Positions 8,801-18,453 of a stretch of DNA of 64,000 nt are shown in pieces. The notes beneath the pieces were generated by a model. The model worked only from the letters and a program-made list of their open reading frames with translations. It had not been told where the DNA came from and ran no database searches. Every line of letters starts with the position of its first letter. Position 1 is the first letter of the stretch. The stretch is from a virus, in IMG/VR virus record IMGVR_UViG_3300022562_000354, positions 45,945 to 109,944 of that record; one strand, 5' to 3'. The position numbers were made by a program, and so were the translations under genes.

Positions 8801-10390
8801 GTCCCACTGATTTGCGGCTCGCTGCCGCGTTGTGAGGGCGTTGATGCTGAGCGACCACGAGGTACCGACCGGCTGTTGCGCCGGAATGACGACCGGGGCC
8901 GTGAACGGGGTGCAGAGGATCTCCACCTTCTGCTGGACCGCTGCATCGGAGAAGACCATGCGGACGTTGTCGGGGGTATCGAGCCCCGTAACACCCAACC
9001 CGGCCGCCGAACTGCTGATCTTGTCCTCGTAGAAGACGATCGGACCTTGGGGGCCGACACCTGAACGCTTCCAGTTGGACCTGAGCTGCCCCTTGAGGAG
9101 CTTGTCCAGGTTCGCCGACAGGAGCGTCTGGTAGTCGAAACCAGCCGGGTTGACGATGTGCCGCAGGTCGAGAACGTCCGTGGCAGCGATCTGATCCGAG
9201 AAGAGCCCATCCGGACGGCCGGAGAGGATCTTGATGGTCGAGCCAGCCGCGTGAGCCTCGGCGATCGAGCCGTTTACCCCTCGTACGAGGCCCTGAACGG
9301 CGGTCCCGCTGATCGACGAGTACGTCATGTACTCGTCGTTGATCTGAATCAGGACCGGCGAGGCAGGAGCCAAGGGGAGGGCGATGTTGTCCGCTGAGAT
9401 GAGAGCGAGGGCGGTCGAGCTTTCCGTGATGGAATTTAGAAGGGTCGGGACCGTACTGAAGGTCTTGATCCCCGTCCTATCCGTCGCCGTTGGGTTACGG
9501 TTGAACGACCCGTTGAGATTCTGGCTGGGGTCACCGGCCCAAACGACCGAGTTGCGACGGAACACGACGCAAAGGGGGATGGCGTACGAGTAACCATCCA
9601 CGGTCCCAAGGTCGTTCGCCGTACCGTCACCAGCTCGCCAGAGACCGGGATCCCCCAATTCCTGACGCATGTTCGTGAACGTGTACGAGGTCGTAGCCGT
9701 AGCCGCCCCTTGAGCCTTCACGATCGTCGGGTCGAACCCGCTCGGGTACGTGGCAAGACCGATGAGGCCCTTCACGACTCGGATGCGATACTGGATCTGA
9801 ACGCGCTGCGTCGTTTCGACCCCGATGGCCGGGTCTTGGATGTCGTCCGCGAGGAAGCTGAAACCACCCTCGACGTTGCCGTAGCGGTAGATGCCAGATG
9901 AGCTGGGCTTGTTGAGGCTGGAAGGCCCCGGTGGGATCCTCGCCTGCCAGACTTCGAGGAACACGAAGTCCGCTCGGAAGTCACCGCTGTTCGACGGGGG
10001 TGGGTCGAGTGCGATCTTGTTCCACGTGTCCGCGTTGTTTGGAGAGCCCGGAGGGGTGCCGGTCTTGGTGCCGGACACGGGGATGAGCCACCCGTTGACG
10101 TTGGCCCACATGATCGAACGGGTCTCACCCGTTCGTTGACGACCGAACTGGAACCAGTTTGACCAGATCGGGTTCGTGAGGAAGTCCTTGGACGGGTTGG
10201 TCTCGTTGCCGAGAAAGCCAGAAGGGCTCCCTCGGAGCACGAGCTGCTGGCGCCAGTCCTGCGAGAGCTGCTGTAGAAGGTTCAGCTCGCTGTCGAGCGG
10301 GGGCTTTCCTTGTTGCCACAAAACAAGCGAAAAGTTCGCTTGCTTCGGGTCCAAGACCCGCGAAACCCCCGTGCCGAAGTTATCACCCAT
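5825..10390 (-). CDS. Large virion protein, paralogue of the 879-aa protein (fibre/collar type)
   Basis: 1521 aa. The first ~470 residues match the 879-aa protein at 20627-23266 in order: LDPxxxxF, GKPxLDxELNL, ETTxRVQIQYRxRV, GDPGLWxAGDG, LGTVDGYxYAIPL, VFRRN, RPDGLF. Within that region it carries an extra insert, INDEYMTYSSISG through the RGVNGS and EAHAAGS steps (about 9225-9345), a module common in phage fibres. Two copies of the ~65-residue aGVxxGD module follow (about 8470-8690 and 7755-7970). The rest is beta-rich with no recognised domain. Role: probably a tail fibre, collar or baseplate appendage; I cannot place it in the particle. ATG 10390 has a GGAG site about 10 nt upstream; an in-frame stop two codons earlier excludes a longer form. 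Confidence 0.7.
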   Translation of the reverse strand: MGDNFGTGVSRVLDPKQANFSLVLWQQGKPPLDSELNLLQQLSQDWRQQLVLRGSPSGFLGNETNPSKDFLTNPIWSNWFQFGRQRTGETRSIMWANVNGWLIPVSGTKTGTPPGSPNNADTWNKIALDPPPSNSGDFRADFVFLEVWQARIPPGPSSLNKPSSSGIYRYGNVEGGFSFLADDIQDPAIGVETTQRVQIQYRIRVVKGLIGLATYPSGFDPTIVKAQGAATATTSYTFTNMRQELGDPGLWRAGDGTANDLGTVDGYSYAIPLCVVFRRNSVVWAGDPSQNLNGSFNRNPTATDRTGIKTFSTVPTLLNSITESSTALALISADNIALPLAPASPVLIQINDEYMTYSSISGTAVQGLVRGVNGSIAEAHAAGSTIKILSGRPDGLFSDQIAATDVLDLRHIVNPAGFDYQTLLSANLDKLLKGQLRSNWKRSGVGPQGPIVFYEDKISSSAAGLGVTGLDTPDNVRMVFSDAAVQQKVEILCTPFTAPVVIPAQQPVGTSWSLSINALTTRQRAANQWDTELADGDGLGDRIKVTVSQFKNTVPGADADQVRFLNEVPAESANGISDGSTTFTDSTVDFLVPGVEPGDTLVIFTGAAKGDYRVESVTDANALVVDRVVPATTSTYVIRKGRGAIEIRIDGYEEPLPPHRYSITPSNPDAVDDVVIEFKGAGVPFPFAQTLYITAHLQYGPGRGLSRRPDSIHNITLFNPNSDLLIQPSAVPSTNFPMRTGWALLWSKFRNETFKGLLPVTAEAYADLGSKTVIVTPFRRIAYPATPTGIRTQDGSNTNRYTSSFATGTTGSSVGSTTFTDGAASFIAAGIVEDDLLYIPSGVAQGHYRVVSFTGTTIDVDRPIPTDTNITYSVYHTQGLMPLKKLDGTTAKWGTVDPLGLFSGSGDSDAERKNFYVTLPRHLVPGWGAVHAPILPENGTVFHRGLNFMLQSREGLNTSVTDSDHCKQYINYTSNVPLSYASMSTGNFSGLTIVPATYNSTFSFGGITHAGARFFTDSRGLGRQGLELPPFYGIARLFAVYEASDYKANGSGVNASTRESLGVGAVNLLRQNFKGPTFWIEIDDDGDSTFIINADALDLSKSPVPIPTFSSKHYVIEASLFGFDRGSFDLNKPFRLILSRDRTQANTGVRATNTNVAIFGPVSILPGPMSASDTALINYSRTPYMGDPWGSQSTYLDLGYSPGPFQTTTAYQLASAQLDEASLTRPNQKALEILASVGFITTLGTGRLSGDVVPANAYDIRNVGFEDQGAYPPVTGIDPRPRILMGALTGATASEVNPEYLGCSERLPIGGFWKDKDFRGGFFTNVSKASLTYLDKVGAGFGTTSLAKTKLLEQEEINLLPASLSSGQAGEVMVQVDGESGNYTLLTNFRTFRGGSAFTASGDRPGGEVFTVYDNLDVINPSSRVIVGRAFLVRNSVTNVGGNEASAGDELMMAIVTTTHTLEPNVPRSSSLYIGTNGTGEGVSAAELYRIEGHPLVMNHVKYEVDPATITLSNKLPPGSL

Positions 10391-10425
10391 TGGCGCTCAT
10401 CTCCATCTCGTCTAGCCCTTGGGGT

Positions 10426-10447
10426 CTATCAAAAGAACCGGGGTTCA
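10426..10447 (-). terminator. Hairpin plus T-run after the 227-aa gene
   Basis: Minus strand GAAC-CCCG-GTTC followed directly by TTTTGATAG. The stem is only 4 bp (5 if the loop is tight) and overlaps the stop codon of the 227-aa gene. It could end transcripts from upstream, or the TTTTGAT part could be a degenerate copy of the TTTTAT element found in other gaps, here 37 nt before the next start. Confidence 0.35.
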
Positions 10448-11128
10448 GAAGAGGACCGCCCACGAGCCGATTAGGACCCGGTCAGGTACACCGCCTCCGT
10501 GAGCGGTCAGCCGTGTGAACCTCAAAACAACGCTGGTTCCACGACTGGGGATGGGAACCGAGATGAGAGCCTTGTCGGTGGTGGCGACGAAAGAGCTACC
10601 TCCGTTGAAACTGACCTCGACGGAAACATCAACGTCGGGGGTCAGCTCCTTGTAGGAACGAACGTAGGCGGAGTCCTTGTCATCCGTATCGACGTACGTG
10701 AAAAGCTCGTACGTCAGGAGAGCCTGCGCAGGCCCCGGAGGGGCTCCGCCCCAGATGATCGCCTCGGGCGTCGTGGTGAGCATGGGGGTATGAGGGGTTG
10801 GGTTCGAGAGGCTCGTGTGATAGAGCCCGATGGTCCCCTTGTCCCCAAGCGTGACGCCCGTGGTGAGAAGCTCGCTTGTATTGTCGACCCCGGTGGCGTC
10901 CAACATCGTATCGTAGACGACCTGCGTGAACGACCCGTACGTCCCAAGTATGCCTTGGTACTTCTTGGTGAGAAGGTTCGCGAGGCTCGTCGGGTTCTTG
11001 ACGGACACGTCGTCGGGGATCCGAACAACGTAGTTGCCGGTGATGTCCGTCTGAGGGTTGACTCCCGTGGCGGCAACAACGCCGTTGATCTGGTCGTCGA
11101 AGTGACTGATGAGGTAGTGGGTCGACAT
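10445..11128 (-). CDS. Virion-associated protein of unknown role
   Basis: 227 aa from ATG 11128, 3 bp after the 2421-aa gene stop. The N-terminal half is mixed alpha/beta (THYLISHFDDQING). The C-terminal ~90 residues are beta-rich and read like a jelly-roll or receptor-type domain (YVRSYKELTPDVDVSVEV, VVLRFTRLTAHGG). No family is recognised. Its position directly behind the giant tailspike-like gene suggests a partner such as an assembly factor or a small fibre component; the sequence alone does not decide. Confidence 0.55.
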   Translation of the reverse strand: MSTHYLISHFDDQINGVVAATGVNPQTDITGNYVVRIPDDVSVKNPTSLANLLTKKYQGILGTYGSFTQVVYDTMLDATGVDNTSELLTTGVTLGDKGTIGLYHTSLSNPTPHTPMLTTTPEAIIWGGAPPGPAQALLTYELFTYVDTDDKDSAYVRSYKELTPDVDVSVEVSFNGGSSFVATTDKALISVPIPSRGTSVVLRFTRLTAHGGGVPDRVLIGSWAVLF

Positions 11129-11131
11129 AGC

Positions 11132-14100
11132 TCACTTCCTCTGGTTGGAGCTAGGTAGGATGTTTCGTTCTTGAGAGCCGTTTGGATTGAGCTTCCAACC
11201 GTACTTACCAAGTGCGGTCGAACGAACGTTCGTGAGCGTCAAGGTGTCTACCTTCCCAGCGGGGGTCGAGAGTTGGACCCCGACCTTCGGACGACGGATG
11301 TACCGGATGGCGGTTGCCGAGTCAGCCGTCACCTCCCCGATCTCAACACCCCCGCTCTTGTGAACCTGGCGTGCGAGGTTGATGTAGCACTCGGAGATGT
11401 CAGCAACACCGGAGAACCAGACGTTGTCGATCGACACCCCATCGGCGTCCAGAACCTCTACGGCAGGGAGTCCTGAAGAGAACGTGAGCAAGAAGGTGTC
11501 CTCGCGAGGAAGGATCCACTTCTTGAAGTCTGCTTGGTTCGAGATGAAGCCAGCAACATCGCTGACCTCCGTAGAGTCAACATCCGTGAACGACTGATTG
11601 CCGCTCCGCGACAAGACGTTCCACCAGTAATACGTTTGCGGTCTGACAATCGTGTAGCTCTCGAACGTGACCGCCGTACCCGGTGGATCGTAGTAGGGGA
11701 GGTTGATCGAAAGGTGCGTGGCATCGCGCACCTTCTCAACGATCCGGTACATATCCCCCCAAGGACCGCTGAACCAGATGGAGTCCCCCACGGCGACGCT
11801 ATCGGCGATGAAGTCGTCACCGGCAGCAAACATGGACATGTAGTTCGGGTTGGAAAAATCTGCCGTACCAGAGGTGATAGGTTCCTCCCAGGTGGCGACG
11901 TACCGAAGGCCAGCTATGTAGTCATTGGGAGACCCCGCTCCGTGGGTCATGGTTCGACCAGACCACGCGGTCACGTCGTAGTTCCAGTAGGTGTACGGCG
12001 TGCCGGCGGTGCCGTATTCGTAGTTCTTCACCCAATCGAAGTAACCGCCGACCCAACTGACCGATACCGACCACTTGTTGAGCTTGTCGTTCCAAACGAC
12101 GTGAACACCGAAGCAGTCGGCCCAAATACCTGAACCATACTGCGGACCCGGCCACGTGCCGTTCGTGTTCCCGAGGAAGTGTGGGTTACCGTCGAACCAG
12201 ATGTCTTCCCCGAAGTTATCGTTAGACAAGACCTGGAAGTCTCTCGTAACGTGATAAAAGGTGATGAAATTGTAGTTTGCCGTAACAACGAGGAAGGTGT
12301 CCCCGTTGAAGGCCATCGCGTGGCTGGCTCCCGTCCCTGAGAAGAACAGGGCCACGGGCTCCCGGCACCTCCCCTCGGGCAACGTGAAGGAGGTGATGTA
12401 GAGGTCGTCGAAGTAGCCATCGTGGTAGAGGATGATGTACTCGCCGGTCTTCCAGTCGTACTCCATCGCCACGATGCGGCTGACGTCGAGCGGTTGAGGG
12501 GCTCCGCTGATCCAACCCTTCCAGACGATAGGCTGAGCCATCGTCGCCAGCGCTGTAGCCGGAACGTCAACACCCGCAGGCAGAGGTAGCGACGTCTTGA
12601 TGGAGGGGTTCAGAACTCCCCCAGAGGGACCTCCGATGGCTTGGTGACCAGCCGGCAACCCTCCGCTTTGGATGTGTCCGTACGCATCGATCGGACCCCC
12701 TTGGAGGTCCGTGGACAGGTATACCGTTCGGGTTCTCGGATTGAAGCTAACGATACCGTAGGTACCAACGTTGAGGTTGGTACCCGTATCCTTCGTGATA
12801 ACGAGAAGGTCCCCTGGTAGGGGGAGGGCGATGTTAACGTTGTCGAGAACGAGGGAGCTGTTGTTAATAACCCCCAAGCGCAGCTCGGAGCTGTCACCCA
12901 TGTTCTTGATGACGTTATCCGCTCCGATCGCCTTGATTTGTTGCTTGTGACCAAAACCCTCCTCGGGTACACACACGCACTTCGGGATGTTCCGACGCGT
13001 GGCCGTGGAGAGCCCCCCGTCCTCCAAGTTGTCCATATGGGCGAAGGTGATCACAAATTGGTGACCATCCCAAACTACCTTCGGTGAGCTAAACACCGAC
13101 TGGTCAGCGTAGGACGCATTGATCGCGTCAACGTCGATGGTGTGCGCTGGCACACCCATCCCCTTCACGGGATACAGGTCAGATGCGAACGTGGTGTCTG
13201 ACGGAGGATTGGCTGCAACTGGGAAGAGGCTGTAGCCGATCATGGACCCACCAGCCGCTACCTGATAGTTGGTATGGTTGGTGTTCATCAGACCCATCGT
13301 CCAAACAACACAGAAGACCTTACCGCTGAAGGCCACGTCAATCAGGATCATCTGACGAGCCTCTCCATCCCCAGACATGCTGTGGAGGATGGACGAGGCG
13401 ACAACGCGAGGAGCGTTCGGCCTTGAAACCATAACGGCGGGAGTGGTGTTACCCTCAACCACGTTGATTCCAGTCAGCTCGTTCGGGATCCAATCCGTGC
13501 CTTCGCTTCCGGGGAAGCGAACCATGGAGACGACCCCACGGACCTTCGGTTGAACCTCAACGTTGTTTGCACCGATCCACGGAGTAGCGCCCGCGTGATC
13601 AGGGTCATGGGCGCATTGGATCACGTGGTGAGCGTAGAATGCGACGAAGTCCTTACCATCCCAAATGACCCGTGGTGCATGCGCTTGGGCCGGGATGATG
13701 TAGTTTCGGTCTATGTTGTAACCCCATTGGTTCTGCGCGGGTTCTGTAGAAGGCGGGCCGGGGATGATCGGACCACGGATCCGAAGGGCGTCCGAACCAA
13801 GAGCGTTCGTGTAGACACCGTTTACCCCACCTCGGTACGAGGACTCCTCGTATGGGTTCGCCCTGGCGTAGCCAACGACCCCGGCTGTGTCATTGAACCC
13901 ATCGAAGTTGATGTGAGCGAAGAAGTTGCGGAACCCGTCCGTAGCGAAGAAGGGGTTGCCTCCAGTGAGCCAACCGTGCCTCGTAAAGATGTGGTTTCGA
14001 GCTTCCAGCCGGAACTTCTGCTGTTGGGCGCCTCGGATCGCCATGTCCTTGAGGCCGCTACCCCAAGGACCAAAACTCTGACGGTAGAAGCACGTGAGGT

Positions 14101-17100
14101 TGTTGAGCGTGTTGAAGGGGGCGTTCACGCTTCCCGTCAGAACACGATCCACGAAGCCGTAGAAGTTGTCGCCCCACGAGATCGCCAGCATGGGGAACTC
14201 GTCCGGTCGAACTTCAGAGCACCCCTTGGGGGATCCGACAGCTACGCCTCGGTAGTGTAGATCGAGGTCAATTCGACTCCCAGGGATGAGGTCGTTCCAA
14301 TTAATTTTGGAGCCGGGTGTGGTGCGATCATCCCCAAAGAGGAGGGTACCGCCCCCGCTCTTGTCGTCGTCACCCCACATACCCGCTCGATAGATGACTT
14401 CCGAGCTTCGATAGAATGCGGGGTACGTGTCTGGGGCGATGACGGCAACGTCTCGGGGCTCCTCCGCAAACGTCCAGAAGTTGGTGGAAACGGTGACTTC
14501 ACCGTCTGGGTTGACACGGTAACCGGGGTTCTTGATCCCGCCCTTCGTCACGTTGTAGGACTGCTCCGGGGTGCCGGAACCGCCCATGACCAACCGCCAC
14601 GTATAGACGTTCCCGATGGTAAGACCGGGAACCGCACCCGAGAGCTGGATGACGTGCTCCGAGTGCGTATTGGACGCATTGGTGACGATCGACGCGTATT
14701 GGTCGACCGCTGGGAAGTAGGCGTACCCTCCGGCAACGGTACCAGGGAGCGGAGTCCCGTCGATCCCATTGTCTTGGAAGGTGGTCCCACCCCAGATCAT
14801 CGTGGGGTCCGAGAGATAGTAGTTACCGCCCGTGAAGATGTACTGCCCCGTGTCCGATTCAATTCGGTTGACGGAGGGGCTCACCACCGTCCAGTCCTGA
14901 CCGGACCACGTGACATCCGGGATGAACGAGCACGGGCGGGTTTCGGACCAAGGGATCGAGTAGAACCTAGCTCCGATCGACATCTCCCAGTTTTCGGCCG
15001 TGGAGACCGTGATGCCGTTGTTGTTGGGGAGCGCCATGACCCGACCACCCAAAGCTCGCTGGGAGGTCGTGGAATCGGACGCAGCACGCGTGTAGAAGTG
15101 GTTGGGGGTTGTTACGAAGTTGGTAGACAGACCCGAGTACCCGGTGTTCTGCCAGCCACCAAGATTGGTGGCTCCCGGACCCTTGATGTAACCCTGCGCT
15201 CCGATCAATACGAAGCAGGTACTCAAGTGCAACCGATGAGCCGACTGGCTGAGGGCAACCCCGCCCGTCTGGTCGATGAGGTTCGTATTGAAACCCCCGT
15301 CCCAGTTCTTGATCGTGTTCTTGGACAAGAACGTGTTTGTGTCGAACGACTGGTACACGAGGATCCAGCCGTCATCCCCCTTCGAGAGCCTCGGGAAGTC
15401 CGGCTCTCGGATATCGTTGAGGTAGACGTTGGCCAAGGTGGTAGCAGGGACCGTCTTGGGAGTTCCTCGTCCTCCAACCGCCGCACGAGGAACTTGGGCA
15501 GTCGCTCCATTGTGCCAGATCGTATAGATCGTTGAACGTGGGATGATGTAGTAGTCGAACGTACCTACCACATTGGAGAGGGTTTCGTTGTTGTCCCATC
15601 GAACGTTCAAGGTGCCTACAGAGACCGCCTGAACGACACCTCGGTACCCACGATCCGCTGCCGTTGGTCCAACGACCAAGACCCGAGATCCAACGGCCAC
15701 ACCCACTGCGGCGAAATCCGGGTAGGCTGGGTCCGTCAACGTGCAGTTCGGGGAGCCGTGAATGTACACTCCGGTCGTACCGTGAATCACGGCATGGCGG
15801 CGAGCGGACCAGCAGAAGAGGAACCCGGATTCCCCATCTTCGGAAACATCCGAGCCTGAAATGACATGCCCACCGCTAAGTCCGAGGTCCCCGCTGTAAG
15901 TCTCGGTACCTGTTGTGGCGTCGAAGATGCGCCACCGGCCGGACATGTTCGTCCCGCCTGGCGTGAACGAATTTGAGGAGGAGATTCCGATCGTGTACAC
16001 ACCCCCCGAAACTTGAGGACTTGACGCAATCGAAGGTTGCGTCGTGAGACCCCCTGGGGCCACGTCGATCGAGTTGGGGAACCGCGTGGCGAACGAGACG
16101 GCTCCTTGGGCGAAGGTGGGGACAACGACATTCCAATGGACCGCAGGGCCGTCCGGAGCAGATCGCTCCTCTACCCATACGACGGCGTACTCGTCCGTGA
16201 AGGGTTGGTGCGAGATACGAGGGTAGTGAGCCGGAGTGTACTCCGCCACATTGGTCAAGGCGCCCGTAGCGTACGTGAACAGATTGGCAGATCCGTCCTT
16301 GACGTTGAGCATGTTAGGGCCGAGGACCGAAGTACCGTCCGGGTTGATCTCGTCGAACCAAATTGAATTGGTATCGAGATCCGCGTAAACAACACCCCAC
16401 ACTCGACGAGTCGGGTTCCAGACGCAATCGAGCCCTTCCAGGTTTCCGGTTGAGCCCCAGTCGCGGTAAGGAGCCGTACACTGCGGCGTGGACCCCTGAA
16501 CGAACGGGGTCTCCACAGCGGCCGGGCTTGCCCCAACTTCGTCCGTGTCGAAGTCGTAGACACCCCAGGACGTGTTCGGCCCGAACTTGAAAACGGTAGG
16601 CCAGTAGAAGTGGTAACCGCTGATGAACTTGGATTCGAGCTGGGTGGCCCGTCCTTCACCTTCCACCATGACGCCGGGGGGCACGTTCACGGTCTTGGCG
16701 ATGAAATACTTACCCTTGCGGAGATGGACCGTACCGTAGCCTTCGATGGCCGACGCGATGAAGGCCGCCCGAAGTGTCTGGGCTTGCTCCGTGGTATCCC
16801 CAACGAAGCCGATGTACTTGGCGGTCGGGTTGTAGTCACCGCCAGGGCTCTGCGCGGGGGTCTCACCGCCGCCGACCGTGATTGCCGTCTTGTCGGCAAT
16901 CACAAGCTCCCTTGCACTGGTTGGGTGGCCTCCACCCAACCCACGACCCTGACGGATCATGGTGGGGGTGACTTGAGGCTCCCCGCTAGAGGTCCCGTCC
17001 TCTTTCAGACGGAAGCCTCGGAAGGGGTTGGAGCTGCCGAAGTAGTCGTGCTTGAAGCCGAACCCGAGCTTGGTTCCGGGATCCCATGACGGCCAGTTGG

Positions 17101-18397
17101 AGCTGTCACCGAGGGCTTCGAGAGCCATCGAATAGGTCTTGTCCGCGTCGAGCGTACCAACCTGACCCATTCGCCAGACATCGTAGACGGGGTCGTAGAG
17201 GATCGCTGCGCCGAGCTTTGTCGCCTCTCCCGTGGTTCGCTGGTCATAGAGCGCTCGAACCGCACCGGCCGGGGTGAGGTCCCCAGCCAAGATGTCTACG
17301 ATCTGAAAGAAGACCGCGTAGAGCTGGAGGCGGCCCGTAGACGGGTTGACCCCTTCGATACCCCCGGTGGGTTTGAAGTCGTCACCGGCTCGGGGGGCGA
17401 CCGAAAGGCGGAGAATCCCGGCCTTGTAGTCGATCGTCATTCGTTGGTCGCCGATATCGATCGTTGAGTCGATGATCGGGTTCAACGTGGCGATCGGAGA
17501 CAACAGGTCCGGGTCGGTTCCCGCAGCGTTGCTCCGGTAGAAAATGGGGCGGTACCCGAGTTGTTCGAGGTTGCCCGCAGGACCCGCTCCTCGAAAGACC
17601 GCATCCGCACGGTCTGCGACCGAGGTAAAGCTGTCGACCTTGTTGATTCGAGGGTGGGCTACGTTTTTGACATGCCCGTAGTAGACATCGTTCGCATTGG
17701 GAACCGTCGCATCGTGCGTGGTGACCCCAGCGAACCAATCGTCGAAGAACAGGAAGCTCTGCTCCTGCCCGAGCGGTCCCGAACCGGGGATCGCGAAAAG
17801 TTGGACAGGCCGTGGCCGAACAACCGTGAACCTGTAGTAGTAGCTATCGACGGTGAGTTGGGTGGTAGGAGACCCGTACGGAGCGTTGATAGACGACAGA
17901 GTCAACGTCGTGGCGGTCGCCGAATCGACAACCGCCGTTGTCCAACGGTTGGAGGCGAACCCAACCGAGGACGCGACGATGAGGAGGATGTCGCCAGGTA
18001 GGACGCTACCGAACCCGGAATTTGCGTCCTCAAAGGTCGTCGCAGTCGCAGCGTAACCAACGAGCCCGGCGCTGTTGTAGATGGTATCGACCCCGTGCCA
18101 ACGAACGGACTCGGCGGTATTGAGGTCATCCCAAACACGGCAAGCGGATGTCCCGACGAACTTCCCAGGGGCGGACGGGGGCACAAGCCCAACCACCTCG
18201 TCGATCGTGATGTGCGGACCAGTATCGTACTGCTCCGCGTTGATCGACCCGACACCAACCACAGATTCAGGGGCGAGCCCCGAATCTCCAACGGTCAGTG
18301 CCTTCCCACCTGCGTAGAAGTCAGACTTCCTGAGCTGCTCCAGCTCCAGGCGGGTGAGGTTCGAGTAGCTGCCGGTTGACGTGAATGTTCCAGCCAT
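11132..18397 (-). CDS. Giant tailspike-like protein with interrupted beta-helix
   Basis: 2421 aa, the longest gene in the window. Residues about 520-590 show the start of a pectate-lyase-type beta-helix: GYGTVHLRKGKYFIAKTVNV, PPGVMVEGEGRATQLES. Helix-like coils return only near residues 2300-2400 (VLDADGVSIDNVWFSG, then TLTLTNVRSTALGKYG). Between them lie about 1700 residues with at least ten repeats of the type P-x-V-x-W-D-G-x-x-F-V-x-x-x-A (for example PRVIWDGKDFVAFYA, PKVVWDGHQFVITFA, AMAFNGDTFLVVTA), which look like beta-propeller blades. At least four copies of the aGVxxGD module occur (about 17820-18065, 15540-15760, 12680-12860, 11640-11875). Role: probably receptor or polysaccharide binding at the tail; enzymatic activity is unproven. 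A T-rich element lies 25 nt upstream of ATG 18397. Confidence 0.75.
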   Translation of the reverse strand: MAGTFTSTGSYSNLTRLELEQLRKSDFYAGGKALTVGDSGLAPESVVGVGSINAEQYDTGPHITIDEVVGLVPPSAPGKFVGTSACRVWDDLNTAESVRWHGVDTIYNSAGLVGYAATATTFEDANSGFGSVLPGDILLIVASSVGFASNRWTTAVVDSATATTLTLSSINAPYGSPTTQLTVDSYYYRFTVVRPRPVQLFAIPGSGPLGQEQSFLFFDDWFAGVTTHDATVPNANDVYYGHVKNVAHPRINKVDSFTSVADRADAVFRGAGPAGNLEQLGYRPIFYRSNAAGTDPDLLSPIATLNPIIDSTIDIGDQRMTIDYKAGILRLSVAPRAGDDFKPTGGIEGVNPSTGRLQLYAVFFQIVDILAGDLTPAGAVRALYDQRTTGEATKLGAAILYDPVYDVWRMGQVGTLDADKTYSMALEALGDSSNWPSWDPGTKLGFGFKHDYFGSSNPFRGFRLKEDGTSSGEPQVTPTMIRQGRGLGGGHPTSARELVIADKTAITVGGGETPAQSPGGDYNPTAKYIGFVGDTTEQAQTLRAAFIASAIEGYGTVHLRKGKYFIAKTVNVPPGVMVEGEGRATQLESKFISGYHFYWPTVFKFGPNTSWGVYDFDTDEVGASPAAVETPFVQGSTPQCTAPYRDWGSTGNLEGLDCVWNPTRRVWGVVYADLDTNSIWFDEINPDGTSVLGPNMLNVKDGSANLFTYATGALTNVAEYTPAHYPRISHQPFTDEYAVVWVEERSAPDGPAVHWNVVVPTFAQGAVSFATRFPNSIDVAPGGLTTQPSIASSPQVSGGVYTIGISSSNSFTPGGTNMSGRWRIFDATTGTETYSGDLGLSGGHVISGSDVSEDGESGFLFCWSARRHAVIHGTTGVYIHGSPNCTLTDPAYPDFAAVGVAVGSRVLVVGPTAADRGYRGVVQAVSVGTLNVRWDNNETLSNVVGTFDYYIIPRSTIYTIWHNGATAQVPRAAVGGRGTPKTVPATTLANVYLNDIREPDFPRLSKGDDGWILVYQSFDTNTFLSKNTIKNWDGGFNTNLIDQTGGVALSQSAHRLHLSTCFVLIGAQGYIKGPGATNLGGWQNTGYSGLSTNFVTTPNHFYTRAASDSTTSQRALGGRVMALPNNNGITVSTAENWEMSIGARFYSIPWSETRPCSFIPDVTWSGQDWTVVSPSVNRIESDTGQYIFTGGNYYLSDPTMIWGGTTFQDNGIDGTPLPGTVAGGYAYFPAVDQYASIVTNASNTHSEHVIQLSGAVPGLTIGNVYTWRLVMGGSGTPEQSYNVTKGGIKNPGYRVNPDGEVTVSTNFWTFAEEPRDVAVIAPDTYPAFYRSSEVIYRAGMWGDDDKSGGGTLLFGDDRTTPGSKINWNDLIPGSRIDLDLHYRGVAVGSPKGCSEVRPDEFPMLAISWGDNFYGFVDRVLTGSVNAPFNTLNNLTCFYRQSFGPWGSGLKDMAIRGAQQQKFRLEARNHIFTRHGWLTGGNPFFATDGFRNFFAHINFDGFNDTAGVVGYARANPYEESSYRGGVNGVYTNALGSDALRIRGPIIPGPPSTEPAQNQWGYNIDRNYIIPAQAHAPRVIWDGKDFVAFYAHHVIQCAHDPDHAGATPWIGANNVEVQPKVRGVVSMVRFPGSEGTDWIPNELTGINVVEGNTTPAVMVSRPNAPRVVASSILHSMSGDGEARQMILIDVAFSGKVFCVVWTMGLMNTNHTNYQVAAGGSMIGYSLFPVAANPPSDTTFASDLYPVKGMGVPAHTIDVDAINASYADQSVFSSPKVVWDGHQFVITFAHMDNLEDGGLSTATRRNIPKCVCVPEEGFGHKQQIKAIGADNVIKNMGDSSELRLGVINNSSLVLDNVNIALPLPGDLLVITKDTGTNLNVGTYGIVSFNPRTRTVYLSTDLQGGPIDAYGHIQSGGLPAGHQAIGGPSGGVLNPSIKTSLPLPAGVDVPATALATMAQPIVWKGWISGAPQPLDVSRIVAMEYDWKTGEYIILYHDGYFDDLYITSFTLPEGRCREPVALFFSGTGASHAMAFNGDTFLVVTANYNFITFYHVTRDFQVLSNDNFGEDIWFDGNPHFLGNTNGTWPGPQYGSGIWADCFGVHVVWNDKLNKWSVSVSWVGGYFDWVKNYEYGTAGTPYTYWNYDVTAWSGRTMTHGAGSPNDYIAGLRYVATWEEPITSGTADFSNPNYMSMFAAGDDFIADSVAVGDSIWFSGPWGDMYRIVEKVRDATHLSINLPYYDPPGTAVTFESYTIVRPQTYYWWNVLSRSGNQSFTDVDSTEVSDVAGFISNQADFKKWILPREDTFLLTFSSGLPAVEVLDADGVSIDNVWFSGVADISECYINLARQVHKSGGVEIGEVTADSATAIRYIRRPKVGVQLSTPAGKVDTLTLTNVRSTALGKYGWKLNPNGSQERNILPSSNQRK

Positions 18398-18421
18398 AGG
18401 TTCCCTGCGCTAGTCCAACAG

Positions 18422-18435
18422 CATAAAAGGGTTCG
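18422..18435 (-). promoter_or_regulatory. Candidate phage promoter element CCCTTTTATG
   Basis: Minus strand CGAACCCTTTTATG in the 56-bp gap before the 2421-aa gene. TTTTAT ends 25 nt before ATG 18397, the same spacing as at 5500. No convincing hairpin precedes it, which favours a promoter-like role over a terminator. An AGGGAA ribosome site lies just before the start codon. Confidence 0.4.
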
Positions 18436-18453
18436 TCTCGATCAGAGGCATCG

